Shown piece by piece: positions 1 through 11,861 of a stretch of DNA of 64,000 bases; the stretch's first letter is position 1, and the number at the start of each line of letters is the position of its first letter. The stretch lies in the NCBI GenBank assembly GCA_963844435.1, contig CAWJOG010000023.1:124001-188000 (forward strand), read 5' to 3'. Source of the stretch: JBDSLU01 sp963844435. Its GTDB lineage: Bacteria; Acidobacteriota; Vicinamibacteria; Vicinamibacterales; Vicinamibacteraceae. The notes beneath the pieces were generated by a model. It saw only the letters and a program-made list of their open reading frames with translations. It was not told where the DNA came from and did not search any database. A program made the translations under genes and the position numbers.

Positions 1-127
1 AGGCGTTGTCGGCGACAATGATCTCGGCCTCGCCCGGGTCGATGGCGGTCAGGCAGCGCTCGAGCCACGCCGCCGATTGCCAGCTCACCACGAGGACCGA
101 GACGGACGGGCCGGGCACGAGGCGCAC
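1..127 (-). CDS. family 2 glycosyltransferase, N-terminus only
   Basis: A GTG at 127 on the minus strand opens a frame that runs off the window edge after about 42 residues; a second GTG lies at 118. The product begins VRLVPGPSVSVLVVSWQS, continues with WLERCLTAI and reaches EIIVADNA at the edge. A hydrophobic first strand, an LxxCLxxI helix and an EIIVxDN turn are the start of the GT-A fold of family 2 glycosyltransferases, where the strand and the Asp contact the nucleotide sugar. Such enzymes usually act at the cytoplasmic face in polysaccharide or glycolipid synthesis; the acceptor cannot be told. It is divergent from msrP, with a repeat element between. The family call rests on 42 residues only. 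Confidence 0.65.
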   Translation of the reverse strand, partial: MRLVPGPSVSVLVVSWQSAAWLERCLTAIDPGEAEIIVADNA

Positions 128-140
128 TATAACTGTTGGC

Positions 141-237
141 GGTCGGGCTCTCACGCCCGACCGCGGGCCGTCCTTAGGGCGTGCCGTCTGCTGTTCGCCG
201 CGCTGGGCGCGCGGCGGCGCCGGCACGCGGGCGGCAT
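141..237 (+). repeat. three-hairpin intergenic repeat, copy A
   Basis: About 97 bases between the glycosyltransferase and msrP align without gaps to 1254-1350. Three hairpins are visible. H1 is GGTCGGGC / GCCCGACC (141-162) around the loop TCTCAC. H2 is CGTCC / GGGCG around TTA (169-181, with one G-T pair). H3 is GCCGCGC / GCGCGGC (197-215) around TGGGC. Compared with copy B the loops of H1 and H3 are identical, while the stems differ at paired positions. It could be a REP-like element or a structured RNA. Confidence 0.75.
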
Positions 238-286
238 CCGACACGACACGACGCCGCCGGCGTCCAATGTCACGAGGGATCCATCG

Positions 287-1250
287 ATGCTGATCAAGAC
301 CCGCCCGGAGCTGCCGTCGTCGGAGATCACGCCGGAGTCGGTCTACGTCAACCGCCGGACGTTCATGCGCGCGGCGATCGTGGCCGGTGCCGGCGCGGCG
401 CTGGCCGCGCCCGGCACACCGCTCGTCTCCGGACGCCTCGGCGCAGGCCGACGGCGTGTGGCCGATTGCCAACGCCGCCAAGAGCCCGCTGAGCACCAAC
501 GAGAAGGTCAACGCCTTCGAGGACATCACCGGCTACAACAACTTCTTCGAGTTCGGTACCGACAAGGGCGATCCGGCGCGCTTCACCGGCAAGCTGACGG
601 TGCGGCCGTGGACGACGAAGATCGACGGCCACGTCGCCAAGCCGGGGGCATACCAGATCGAGGATCTGCTCAAGTTCCCGCTCGAAGAGCGGATCTATCG
701 TCTGCGCTGCGTCGAGGCATGGTCGATGGTGATTCCGTGGATCGGCTTTCCGCTGGCCGACTTGCTCACGAAGGTCGAGCCGACGTCGAAAGCCAAGTAC
801 GTCGCCTTCGAGACGCTGCGCCGGCCGTCAGAGATGCCCGGACAGCGCGGTGCGGCGCTGGAGTGGCCGTACGTCGAGGGCCTCCGCCTCGACGAGGCGA
901 TGCATCCGCTGACGATCCTCGCCGTGGGCCTGTACGGCAAGACGCTGCTGACGCAGAACGGCGCTCCGCTGCGGCTGGTCGTGCCGTGGAAGTACGGCTT
1001 CAAGAGCATCAAGTCGATCGTGCGGATCTCGCTGGTCGAGAAGCAGCCGTCGAGCAGCTGGAACATCGCCAACAGCTCGGAGTACGGGTTCTACTCGAAC
1101 GTCAACCCGTCCGTCGATCACCCGCGCTGGACGCAGAGCCGCGAGCGGCGGATTGGCGAGTTCGTGCGCCGGCCGACACTGATGTTCAACGGCTACGGCG
1201 ATCAGGTGGCGTCGATGTACACCGGCATGGATCTCAAAAAGAACTATTAG
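287..1250 (+). CDS. msrP: protein-methionine-sulfoxide reductase catalytic subunit MsrP (YedY), frame-broken in the signal peptide
   Basis: Periplasmic molybdopterin enzyme that reduces methionine sulfoxide in exported proteins, with electrons from MsrQ. The ATG at 287 has a purine-rich GAGGGA upstream. The N-terminus carries a twin-arginine signal (NRRTFMRAAIVAGAGAA), as expected for a folded, cofactor-loaded export substrate. The frame changes once near 415-425, inside the signal region; the mature part then reads cleanly from SPDASAQADGVWPIANAAKS to the TAG at 1248. YedY hallmarks include NNFFEFGTDKGDPA, RCVEAWSMVIPWIGFPL with the Mo-ligand Cys, and the late VPWKYGFKSIKSI segment. The length of about 320 residues fits the family. 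msrQ follows after one repeat copy, and moaA at 27396 belongs to the pathway that makes its cofactor. Confidence 0.92.
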
Positions 1251-1253
1251 TGC

Positions 1254-1350
1254 GGCCGGCCTCTCACGGCCGGCCGCGGGCCGCCCTTTGGGCGTGCCGG
1301 CTGCTATGCGCGACGCTGGGCGCGTCGCGGCGCCGCCACGCGGGCGGCAG
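1254..1350 (+). repeat. three-hairpin intergenic repeat, copy B
   Basis: Second copy, in the same orientation as copy A, filling the gap between msrP and msrQ. H1 is GGCCGGCC / GGCCGGCC (1254-1275) around TCTCAC. H2 is CGCCC / GGGCG around TTT (1282-1294). H3 is GCGACGC / GCGTCGC (1310-1328) around TGGGC. Against copy A, T-A becomes C-G in H1, and in H3 two neighbouring pairs change together (C-G to G-C and G-C to A-T), so the stems are kept while the sequence drifts. Confidence 0.78.
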
Positions 1351-1360
1351 CTAGGACGTC

Positions 1361-2050
1361 ATGCGCCGATTCGTCAAGGTCCTCGTCTTCCTCATCGCGC
1401 TGTCGCCCGCGGCAAGGGTCGTCACGCTGACGGTCACCGACATCCTGGGGAAGACCCATGCGCTCGGCGCCAACCCGATCGACACGCTGACCGACACCAC
1501 CGGCATCTGGACCCTGCGCTTCGTGCTGCTGTCGCTGGCGATCACGCCGCTGCGGCGGCTGACCGGATGGAACGTCCTGATCCGCTACCGGCGGATGCTC
1601 GGCCTGTTCGCGTTCTTCTACGCCTCGCTGCACTTCACGACCTGGATCGGACTCGATCAGGGCGCCCTGTGGCCCTACATCCTGCCCGAGGCCGGACCCG
1701 ACGAAGCGGTGACGTGGGAGCTGATCCTGCGTGACATCGCCAAGCGGCCGTACATCACGGTCGGCTTCACCGGTTTCGTCCTGATGATCCCGCTGGCCAT
1801 CACCTCGACGGCCGGCTGGATCCGCCGGCTCGGAGGACGCTGGTGGAACCGCCTCCACCGCCTCGTCTACGTCACCGGCATCTGCGGCGTCGTCCACTTC
1901 CTCTGGCTCGTGAAGGTGGTCGAAACGGAGCAGATCACCTACGCGGTAATCCTGGCGGTGCTGCTGGGACTTCGTGTCTGGTGGGCCATCGCCAGGCGTC
2001 TCGCCGCCACACCCCTGCCCGCTCGCCGGACGGCCAGTTCGCCAGGCTAG
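1361..2050 (+). CDS. msrQ: protein-methionine-sulfoxide reductase haem-binding subunit MsrQ (YedZ)
   Basis: Integral membrane b-haem protein of the ferric reductase-like family that passes quinol electrons to MsrP. The 229-residue length is close to that of E. coli MsrQ. Several hydrophobic helices are evident, including VLVFLIALSPAARVV, WTLRFVLLSLAITPL and FLWLVKVV. Conserved family segments are the LAITPLRRLTGWN loop, YRRMLGLFAFFYASLHFTTW with a probable haem-ligand His, ITSTAGWIRRLG, and the second His region WNRLHRLVYVTGICGVVHF. It is co-directional with msrP and the pair is presumably one transcript through copy B of the repeat. No frame problem is seen. Confidence 0.92.
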   Translation: MRRFVKVLVFLIALSPAARVVTLTVTDILGKTHALGANPIDTLTDTTGIWTLRFVLLSLAITPLRRLTGWNVLIRYRRMLGLFAFFYASLHFTTWIGLDQGALWPYILPEAGPDEAVTWELILRDIAKRPYITVGFTGFVLMIPLAITSTAGWIRRLGGRWWNRLHRLVYVTGICGVVHFLWLVKVVETEQITYAVILAVLLGLRVWWAIARRLAATPLPARRTASSPG

Positions 2051-2148
2051 TCCTGCGCCGTCACGTGCAGTTCCGGTCCTTCGATCGAAGGCCCCGTGCA
2101 GGTCGAAGTCAGGCCCGGGAAGTGCCGATTGAAGTAGCGGTACTTCAC
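2047..2148 (-). CDS. possible 33-residue small protein or gene remnant
   Basis: A GTG at 2148 on the minus strand lies nine bases after AGGAGG and opens a 33-codon frame, VKYRYFNRHFPGL then TSTCTGPSIEG and ELHVTAQD, stopping at 2047 just inside the end of msrQ. Third codon positions are mostly G or C, as in real genes here. No family is recognised. It faces out of the start of the next gene, so it may be the 3' remnant of a lost gene. Low confidence. Confidence 0.22.
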   Translation of the reverse strand: MKYRYFNRHFPGLTSTCTGPSIEGPELHVTAQD

Positions 2149-2149
2149 G

Positions 2150-5100
2150 ATGCCGAGCCTCCTGCCATTGCATTCATCGCCTGACGTCTGCGCGACGAGA
2201 CGGCTCGTTCTCGCGGCCGCGGCGTTCGTGCTCGCGGCCCTGTGGCCGGCGGCGACGCCGGCGTCGGCGTCGACCGTGCCGTACCGCACCGACGGCGACC
2301 TCGTCGCGCTCGCCAGCCGCGTCGTCCACGGCCGCGTCCTCAGTGTCCGGACCGAGTCCGGGGACAACAACCGGATCTATACGGTCGCGCGGGTCGCCGT
2401 CCTGGAAGACCTGACGGGCGTCGACGAATCGATCGTCGAGGTCCGTGAGCTCGGCGGGCGGATCGGCATCGACGAGATGTTCGTGGCCGGCGCGCCCGGC
2501 TACGTCGCCGGACAGGAAGTGCTGCTCCTGCTGGAGCGGGGGCCGCAGGGGCTCCGCAACGTTGCGCTGTCGTTCTCCGCGTTCCACGTCGTGCCCGGGG
2601 CGCGGCGCCGCGGCCGGCGTGGTGCGCTTCGCGGCGGGGCTCGACGTGATCGGCGAGCAGGGTGAATCGCGCCGCACGCGTACCCTGGCCGAGATGCGGA
2701 CGATCGTCGGGGCGGTCAAGGGCGTCCAGCCGGTGCGTCCCGCGGCGGTCACCGAGACCGGCGCCGCGGTGCGCATCGAGGAACCGTTCACGCTGCTCGG
2801 CACCGGCTCGCGTTGGCGCCAGGCCGACAGCGGCACCACGGTCAACTGGTATCGCAACACCGATCGGTCGCATCCGCTCACCAGCGGCAACATCGACACC
2901 GAGATCACCACCGCGGCGGCAGCCTGGACCAACCCGACGACCGCCAGCCTGATCCTGGCCAACGCGGGGACGCGCACCGCCGGCGGTTCGACCGACGTGT
3001 TCTGCACCTCGACCAATGCCGGCGCCGGCTTGATCAGCTTCGAGGATCCGCAGGAGGACGCCGGTTCGGGCGTGCTCGCGATCGGCGGTTTCTGTGCCGG
3101 CGGCCCGACGACGACGGTCAACGGCACCAGCTTCTCGAGCATCTCGCACGGCTACGTGGTGTTCAATCAGGCCGAGTCGCTCGGCGCCTCCTACCGTGTC
3201 GCCCCGAACTTCACGCGCGTGTTGACCCACGAGATCGGCCATGCCATCGGCCTCGGGCATCCGTGCTCGGGCTCGAACTGCACCGCGCCGATGCAGGCCA
3301 ACCTGATGTACCCCGCGTGCTGCTACGCGGCGATGCCGCTGCCGCCGGCGATCGGGCCCGACGATCTGGCCGGGCTCGAGTTCATCTACCCGGGCTCAGG
3401 CACGCCGCCGCCTCCGCCGCCGCCGACCCCTCCGCCGCCTCCGCCGCCGCCCTGTACCTTCACCGTCAGTCCGACCAGCACGAGCTACGGGCCCGGTGGT
3501 GGCAGCTCCGCCGTGACGGTCACCGCGTCGGCGTCGACGTGTGCGTGGACGGCGTCCAGCAACGCCACCTGGGCGACGCTCACCGGCACCGCCGGCGGCA
3601 CGGGCACCGGGCAGGTCCGCTACTCGGTCGGGCCGAACAGCGGCCTGGCGCGGTCCGCGCAGTTGACGGTCGCGGGCACCACGGTGACGCTGAACCAGTC
3701 CGGCGACGTCGACTCCGACGGCGACGGCATGCCCGACTCGTTCGAGATCGCCTTCGGTCTCAATCCGAACTCGGCGACCGGCGCGGATGGCGCGGGCGGC
3801 GATCCCGACGGAGACGGCCAGAGCAACCTGCAGGAATTCCAGGCGCAGCCCAGCACGCATCCGCGCGGATTCCAGCGCCGCTACCTGGCGGAAGGGGCGG
3901 TCAACGCGTTCTTCTCGACCGAGATCGACATCCTCAACGCCGACGCGCAGGCCGCGAAGACGCTGGTGCGCATCCAGCCGGAAGGGCAGGCCGAGCGCAC
4001 GATCGTGATCAGCGTGCCGAGCCTGACGCGCGTGACGCTGTCGACGCAGACGCTCGGCGCGCTCACGACGGCACCGTTCTCGACCTTGATCGAATCCGAT
4101 CGTCCGCTGGTGGTCGATCGCACGATGAGCTGGGACGGCAGCGGCTACGGGTCGCATGCGGAGACCGCCGTCGACGCCCCCTCGACGACGTGGTACCTGG
4201 CCGAGGGTTCCACCGCCGGTCCGTTCTCGCTGTTCTACCTGCTGCAGAACCCGAACGCGGCGACCGCGAGCGCGACCATCACGTTCCTGCGCCCGGCCGG
4301 CAACGCCCCGGTGGTGCGGTCGTTCACCCTGCCGCCGAACTCGCGCACCACGGTGCCCGTCGACAACGCGGCTCCGGAGCTGGCCAGCACCGACGTGTCG
4401 GGCGTGATCACCGCGACGCAGCCGATCATCGTCGAGCGGGCGATGTACCTCGATCGTCCCGGCCAGCCGTTCGCGGCCGGCCACGAGAGCGCCGGCGTGA
4501 CGGCCACCTCGACCAGCTGGTTCCTGGCCGAAGGCGCCACCGGGGCGTTCTTCGAGATGTTCGTGCTGATCGCGAACCCGAACCCGACCGCTGCGAACGT
4601 CACGGTCGACTACCTGCTCACCAGCGGCTCGGTGCTCAGCAAGAGCTACACGGTCGCGGCCAACAGCCGCTTCACCATCTGGGTCGACGAGGAGCAGTTC
4701 CCGAGCCTCTCGGGCAGCCGCGCCCTCGCCAGCGTGTCCTGCTCGATGCGCGTCCGGTCGACCAACGCCGTGCCGATCATCGTCGAGCGGGCGATGTGGT
4801 GGCCGCAGCCGAACTGGTACGAGGCGCACAACGCGCCCGGCACCACCGTGACCGGCACGCGGTGGGCGCTGGCCGGCGGGGAAGTGGGCGGTCCGGGCAG
4901 TCTGCAGACGTTCGTGCTGGTGGCCAACACGTCGGCCATCGCCGGCCAGGCGCGGGTGACGATCTACTTCGAGGACGGCACCAGTGCCCAGTCGACAATC
5001 AACCTGCTCGCCAACAGCCGGACGAATGTCTCGATTGCGGACACATTTACGTCGTCGCACGGCCGCCGCTTCGGGATCATCGTCGACAGCCTCGGCGGGA

Positions 5101-5198
5101 CCCCGGCCCAGCTGGTGGTCGAGCGGGCGATGTACTCGAACGCTGGCGGTGTGACGTGGTCGGCCGGCACGGCCGCGGTCGCCACGCGGCTGCAGTAA
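2150..5198 (+). CDS. secreted matrixin-like metalloprotease with BACON-like, calcium-type and LAEG-repeat modules (first of a tandem pair)
   Basis: Exported zinc protease of the metzincin clan, over 1,000 residues. Order of parts: signal peptide (residues about 17-42), a small N-terminal domain starting TVPYRTDGDLVALASRVVHG, a protease domain with HEIGHAIGLGH (3228-3260) and a Met-turn NLMYPACC, a proline-rich linker, a BACON-like domain (CTFTVSPTSTSYGPGGG), a DSDGDGMPD/DPDGDGQSN segment like thrombospondin type 3 calcium repeats, then about four modules of 110-120 residues containing RRYLAEG, TWYLAEGST, SWFLAEGAT or RWALAGGEV and (I/V)VERAM. The three His of the zinc motif and the downstream Met are present, so it should be active. 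One frame break lies near 2590-2620, between the N-terminal and protease domains. The next gene is a paralogue with the same architecture, and the tail modules recur at 14507-16789. The substrate is unknown. Confidence 0.82.
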
Positions 5199-5265
5199 GT
5201 GCACGCAGCTGCACGTCCTGTCACGCCTGGCGGGACACGGCCGCAACCTTGCTAGCATTCCCGGC

Positions 5266-8218
5266 ATGCGCCGGATCCTTCTCGCTGTCGCGGCCCTCCT
5301 CGGGGCCGCCGTCGTTGCATCTGCCGCGACGGTGCCGTATCGCACCGACGCCGAACTGATTGCGATCGCCGACCGTGTGGTCCGCGGCCGCGTCCTCGAC
5401 AGCGTGGTCGAGCGGGCGCCCTCGGGCGCCATCCACACGCGGACGCGCGTCGCGGTGATCGAAGACTTCACCGGCGGCGCTGACACGATAATCACCGTGC
5501 TCGAGCGCGGCGGCCGACTACCTGACGGCACCACCGTGTGGATCCCCGGCGCGCCGCGGTTCGCGCCGGGCGAAGACGTCGTCCTGTGCCTCGAGCGGAC
5601 CGCCAGCGGCTACCGCACCGTGTCGATGGGGTTCTCGGCGTTCCGTGTCGGCGCCGCGGTGGCGGGCGATCGACCGCTGACGCGATTCGCCGGCACCGCG
5701 GTCGTCGCCAGTCGCGGCGTGGCGGGCGTGGCGGCGGCGCGCGGGCTCGCGGAGTTCAGGCGCGCGGCGGGTACCGTGACCGGCGTGGCGGCTCGCGCCG
5801 TGTTGACCGAAGCGCAGGCGACCGCCGCAGTGGCTGGCGTGGCGGGCGATCGGGTCGACGAGCCGTTCGCGCTGCTCGGCGACGGTGTGCGCTGGCAGCA
5901 GGCGGACGGCGGTCAGGCGATCACGTGGTACCGCAATACCCAGTTGCCCTCGCCGATCCAGGGCGCCGACACAGACGATCAGCTGCGCACAGCCCTCGTT
6001 GCGTGGACCGATCCGCCAACAGCGTCCATCGCGTTGGCCTTCGGCGGCACGCGGGACGTGCCGATCCAGAACATCCCGGGCGAGGATCCGGTACTGCACC
6101 GCGGGCAATCTCGGCGTCGGCCTGTTCACGTTCGGCGATCCGTTGGACGAGCTGCCGGTCGGCGTCCTCGCCATCGGCGGCGGCTGCGCCTCGTCGTCGA
6201 CGCACACCGTCAACGGCACGACCTTCAGCGCCTTCACGCACGGCCTCGTCGTCCTCAACGACGACGCCGCGCTGGAGGGCTTCCGGACGGCGCCGAACAT
6301 CACGCGCATCCTGGAGCACGAGGTCGGCCACGGCATCGGCCTCGGCCACAGCGACCAGGGCCAGAACAACATCATGTACCCCGCGTGCTGCCCGCCGGGG
6401 ATGCCGGTGCCGCCGGCGATCGGGCCGGACGACCTCGCCGGGCTGGAGTTCATCTATCCCCGGCCGGCCTGCACGTACACGATTGGCCCACCGTCATCGG
6501 TCTTCAGCTCCGCATATGGCGACACCCTGAGCGTCAGCGTCGCGACTTCGCTGCCGACCTGTGCGTGGACCGCGGTGCCGGCTGCGCCGTGGATCTACCC
6601 GATCATCGGCGAGTCCGGTACCTGGAAACGGCACCGTCACCTTCCTCGTCGGGCCGAACCTCGCCAACCCCGCCGAGCGCGCGACGACGATCGCGATCGG
6701 CTCGGCGTCGGCCACCGTAACCCAGGCCGGCGACGTCGACCTCAACGGCGACGGACTCTACGAGAACTGGGTGAACTTCTTCCGGCTCGACGTCTTCACG
6801 CCCACCCAATCTGGTCCGGCCGACGACCCGGACGGCGACGGGGTCTCGAACCTCGCCGAGCAGGCCGCCGGCACGCACCCGCGGGGGATCGTCCGCCGCT
6901 ACCTGGCGGAGGGCGTCGGCAACGCCTTCTTCGATACCGAGCTGGCGCTGTTCGGCGTCGGCGACAACTTCTCGAGCGTCGTGCTTCGGGTCCAGCCGGA
7001 GGGTGGTGGCGAACGCACGTGGCCCCTTCTGGTGGGAATGCGCGGCCGCCGGACCGTGAATGCCGCGCTGGTCAGGTCGCTCACCACCGCGCCGTTCGCG
7101 ACGCTGATCGAATCCGACTTTCCGGTGGTGGTCGATCGCACGGTGCGGTGGGACGCGACCGGCTACGGCGCCCACGCGGAATCGGCCGTCGAGGCCGCGG
7201 CGACCACCTGGTACCTGGCCGAGGGGTCGACCTCCGGAGACTTCGCGCTCTTCTACCTGCTCCAGAATCCCGGGGACGTAGCCGTGTCTGCCTCCGTACG
7301 GTTCCTCCGGCCGGCCCCGCAGCCGCCGGTCACGAAGACCTATGCCATCGCGCCGCACGCGCGTCTCACGATTCCCGTCGATGGCATCGCCTGAGCTCGC
7401 GAGCACGGACGTGTCCGGGGTGGTCACGGCGCCGCAGCCGATCGTCGTCGAGCGCGCCATGTACCTGAACCGCCCCGGTCAGCCCTTTGCGGCGGGTCAC
7501 GGGAGTGCGGGCGTGACCACGCCGGCCACGTCGTGGTTCCTCGCGGAAGGCGCCACGGGGCCGTTCTTCGAGCTCTTCGTGCTCATCGCAAACCCGACCC
7601 TCCAGGCCGCGGCGGTCCGCGTCGACTACCTGCTCCCGGGGGGCGGTACCTTGAGCAAGCAGTACACTGTGCGGCCGGAGAGCCGCTTCACGATCTGGGT
7701 CGACGACGAGCAGCTGCCGGCCGGGTCGGGTCAGCGCCCACTGGCATCGACGGCCGTCGCCATGCGGGTGACCTCGACGAACGCCGTGCCCATCGTCGTC
7801 GAGCGATCGATGTGGTGGCCTCAGCCGCTCTGGTACGAGGCACACAATGCAGCCGGCACGACGGTGACCGGGACCCGGTGGGCGTTGGCGGAAGGCTTCG
7901 TCGGCGGTCCCAAGCAAACCGAAACCTATGTGCTCGTCGCCAACACCGCTGCGACCGCTGGGGTCGCCCGCGTGTCGCTCTATTTCGAGTACCGGCGCAG
8001 GCCCCACGCGCACCGTGCCGCTGCCGGCCGAGAGCCGCACCAACATCGCCGTGAGCAGCCTGTTTCCCGAGGCGGTCGGAAAGCGCTTCAGTACGCTGGT
8101 CGAGAGCGTGGGCGCCGCACCCGTGCCGATTGTGGTCGAGCGCGCGATCTACGAGAGCCCCGGCGGCGTGACGTGGGCGGCCGGGACGGCCGTGGTCGCA
8201 ACCCGGCTGACGCCATAG
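5266..8218 (+). CDS. secreted matrixin-like metalloprotease, tandem paralogue of the preceding gene, broken in four places
   Basis: Same architecture as 2150-5198: signal peptide MRRILLAVAALLGAAVVASA, N-terminal TVPYRTDAELIAIADRVVRG domain, zinc motif HEVGHGIGLGH with Met-turn NIMYPACC, a short BACON-like region (CTYTIGPPSSVFSS; the long proline linker of the first copy is missing), DLNGDGLYE/DPDGDGVSN calcium-type segment, then LAEG modules ending VVATRLTP. Frame breaks fall near 6100, 6620, 7385 and 7990. Each break falls inside conserved sequence, and reading resumes at the matching position of the paralogue. That is compatible with sequencing error, but four breaks against one in the sister gene also allows decay. 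A TAGCAT hexamer (5253-5258) ends seven bases before the ATG and no Shine-Dalgarno is seen. Confidence 0.75.
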
Positions 8219-8230
8219 CGCCGGGCGGCG

Positions 8231-9061
8231 TCAGCGGAACGCGATGGTGACCGTCGGGCTCGTCGGCAGGATGACGCCGGGGACGCCTTCGAGCGCCTTG
8301 CGCGCGGTCGCGAAGTCGGCGCCTGGTTTCAGGCCCTGCAGCGCCGCGAACTTGGCGGGGTCGCTGAGAAGCTGCTCGAGGTCGAGACCGAAGATCGTGA
8401 CGCGCGAGCCGTCGCGCTTGGGGCCATCAGTGGTCACGATGGCGCCGTCGACTTCGACGGCGACGTCGACCTTCGCGCCCTTGAACATGTTGCGGACCAT
8501 GGCCAGGGCTTCCGGCGGCAGGTCAGGGCGCTGCGCGATCGGCGGTGCTTCGGGCGCAGCATCGGCAGCCGCGGTCCGGCCTTCCGGGAGTCGGACGCGG
8601 AGGGTCGAGTCCCCGCCTTCGGCCCGATCGAGCTCGAAGCGCAGTTGCGGCGTCGGCGTCGCGGCGCCCTGACGGTTGTTCAGGTTGAGCAGGCGGACGT
8701 CGTCGAAGGCGAACGTCGCCTTGACCCCGGTCAGGCCGCCCTCCGCAATCGGCGCGCTCGAGACGTAGCGGACGCCCAGCCCGAAGCTGGAAGCCTGCTC
8801 CCGGATCTTGGCCTCGTCGAACAGGTCGCCGATGTTGTCGAGATTCGGGGCGCTGCTGCCGACCCCACCGGCACCGCCGGCGTTCTCCACCGCCTGTTTG
8901 GCCATGCCGGCGGCCATCCCCAGCATCTGCTTGTCGGCGAGGTTGGTCTGCTCGATGGTGCCGGTGCCGTCGGCCTTCACCCGGATGACCGTCTCGCTCT
9001 GGAAGCAGCCGGCGGAGAGGACCGCAACGGCGGCGACGAGGGCGATGGCGAGCCTGCGCAT
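8231..9061 (-). CDS. lipoprotein of unknown function
   Basis: Begins MRRLAIALVAAVAVLSAGC, a signal peptide with an LSAGC lipobox, so the mature protein should be lipid-anchored at Cys 19. The rest is about 257 residues with no recognised motif; a patch rich in Gly, Ala and Asn (ENAGGAGGVGSSAPN) looks like a flexible segment. The upstream in-frame ATG at 9091 would add ten residues and hide the signal peptide, so 9061 is preferred. A TATACT hexamer (9068-9073, minus strand) ends six bases before this ATG, which suits a leaderless start. It is convergent with the second metalloprotease, with 12 bases between. Confidence 0.72.
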   Translation of the reverse strand: MRRLAIALVAAVAVLSAGCFQSETVIRVKADGTGTIEQTNLADKQMLGMAAGMAKQAVENAGGAGGVGSSAPNLDNIGDLFDEAKIREQASSFGLGVRYVSSAPIAEGGLTGVKATFAFDDVRLLNLNNRQGAATPTPQLRFELDRAEGGDSTLRVRLPEGRTAAADAAPEAPPIAQRPDLPPEALAMVRNMFKGAKVDVAVEVDGAIVTTDGPKRDGSRVTIFGLDLEQLLSDPAKFAALQGLKPGADFATARKALEGVPGVILPTSPTVTIAFR

Positions 9062-9067
9062 CGGGGC

Positions 9068-9073
9068 AGTATA
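9068..9073 (-). promoter_or_regulatory. -10-like hexamer of the lipoprotein gene
   Basis: TATACT on the minus strand with six bases to the ATG at 9061. There is no Shine-Dalgarno between them and no clear -35 box. Transcription would begin at or next to the start codon. Confidence 0.4.
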
Positions 9074-9236
9074 GCCTTTCGCCGCCGACACTTAGCCCGT
9101 CCGGGCGGTCCGGCCGTGCCCGATCAGCCGGCCGTGCGGCCATTCGACCCCGGAATTTGCCCGCCCGCTGTGGAAATCCTGCGCATGGGCTGATTTCCTG
9201 GGATACTTCGGGCGCAAGCAGAAGCAGGGAGACACG

Positions 9237-11334
<2,098 letters not shown>

Positions 11335-11390
11335 GCCCGGCGACCGCGGAACGACTCCGGAGTCGTTTCACGGCGCGCACCGAACGCCCG

Positions 11391-11423
11391 AGCCCGGAGG
11401 CCAGAAACCTCCGGGCTTTTTTG
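11391..11423 (+). terminator. rho-independent terminator of the radical SAM gene
   Basis: AGCCCGGAGG, a seven-base loop CCAGAAA and CCTCCGGGCT form a perfect ten-pair stem followed by a run of T. It ends the radical SAM transcript just before the BlaI promoter. Confidence 0.92.
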
Positions 11424-11425
11424 TG

Positions 11426-11464
11426 TTGACAACTACGGTTCGTTAAGTACTAACTACTTAGTAG
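11426..11464 (+). promoter_or_regulatory. promoter and BlaI-type operator overlapping the blaI start
   Basis: A perfect -35 TTGACA (11426-11431) is followed after 16 bases by a weak -10, TACTAA (11448-11453). Two overlapping dyads cover the -10 and the start: TAAGTA / TACTTA around CTAAC (11444-11460), and CTACT / AGTAG around T (11454-11464), which ends at the ATG. TACT/AGTA half-sites are like those bound by BlaI and MecI. The regulator should therefore repress its own operon, and the mRNA would have almost no leader. Confidence 0.7.
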
Positions 11465-11860
11465 ATGGCGAAACGAATCGACGCGACGCTCGCACCGCAG
11501 GAGCTGGCCGTGATGAAGGTCGTGTGGAAGAAGGGGAGCGCGACCGTCCGCGACGTCTACGAGACGCTGCGCGAAGGCCGGGCGCTGGCCTACACGACCG
11601 TGATGACCACGATGAACATCCTCGAGACCAAAGGGTTCCTCGAGAAGGCCCGCGAGGACCGCGCCTTCCGCTACACGCCGACGCGGTCGCGGCAGCAGGT
11701 GGTCGGGGCGATGGTGAAGGACTTCGTCAACCGCGTCTTCGACGGCGCGGCTCAGCCGCTGCTGCTGCACCTGGCGACCTCCGAGACCCTGAGCCCCAAG
11801 GAGCGGAGCGAGCTGAAGCGGCTGATCGAGAAGACCGGCGCGCGGGAAGAGAAGGTGTGA
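11465..11860 (+). CDS. BlaI/MecI/CopY-family transcriptional repressor
   Basis: Winged-helix repressor of 131 residues, the usual size for the family. Conserved features are LAPQELAVMKVVWKKGSATV, VYETLREGRALAYTTVMTT (recognition helix region), MNILETKGFLEKAREDRAF and the YTPTRSRQQ wing. The C-terminal half, with VKDFVNRVFDGAAQPLLLHL, is the dimerisation part that BlaR1-type sensors cause to be cleaved. It sits one base before the M56 sensor gene. The start is fixed by the operator directly in front of it; no Shine-Dalgarno is present. Confidence 0.9.
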   Translation: MAKRIDATLAPQELAVMKVVWKKGSATVRDVYETLREGRALAYTTVMTTMNILETKGFLEKAREDRAFRYTPTRSRQQVVGAMVKDFVNRVFDGAAQPLLLHLATSETLSPKERSELKRLIEKTGAREEKV

Positions 11861-11861
11861 G

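Noticed and set aside
3400..3455. Proline-codon run as a simple-sequence repeat locus
   Set aside because: It is the in-frame proline-rich linker between the protease and BACON-like domains; no sign of phase variation.
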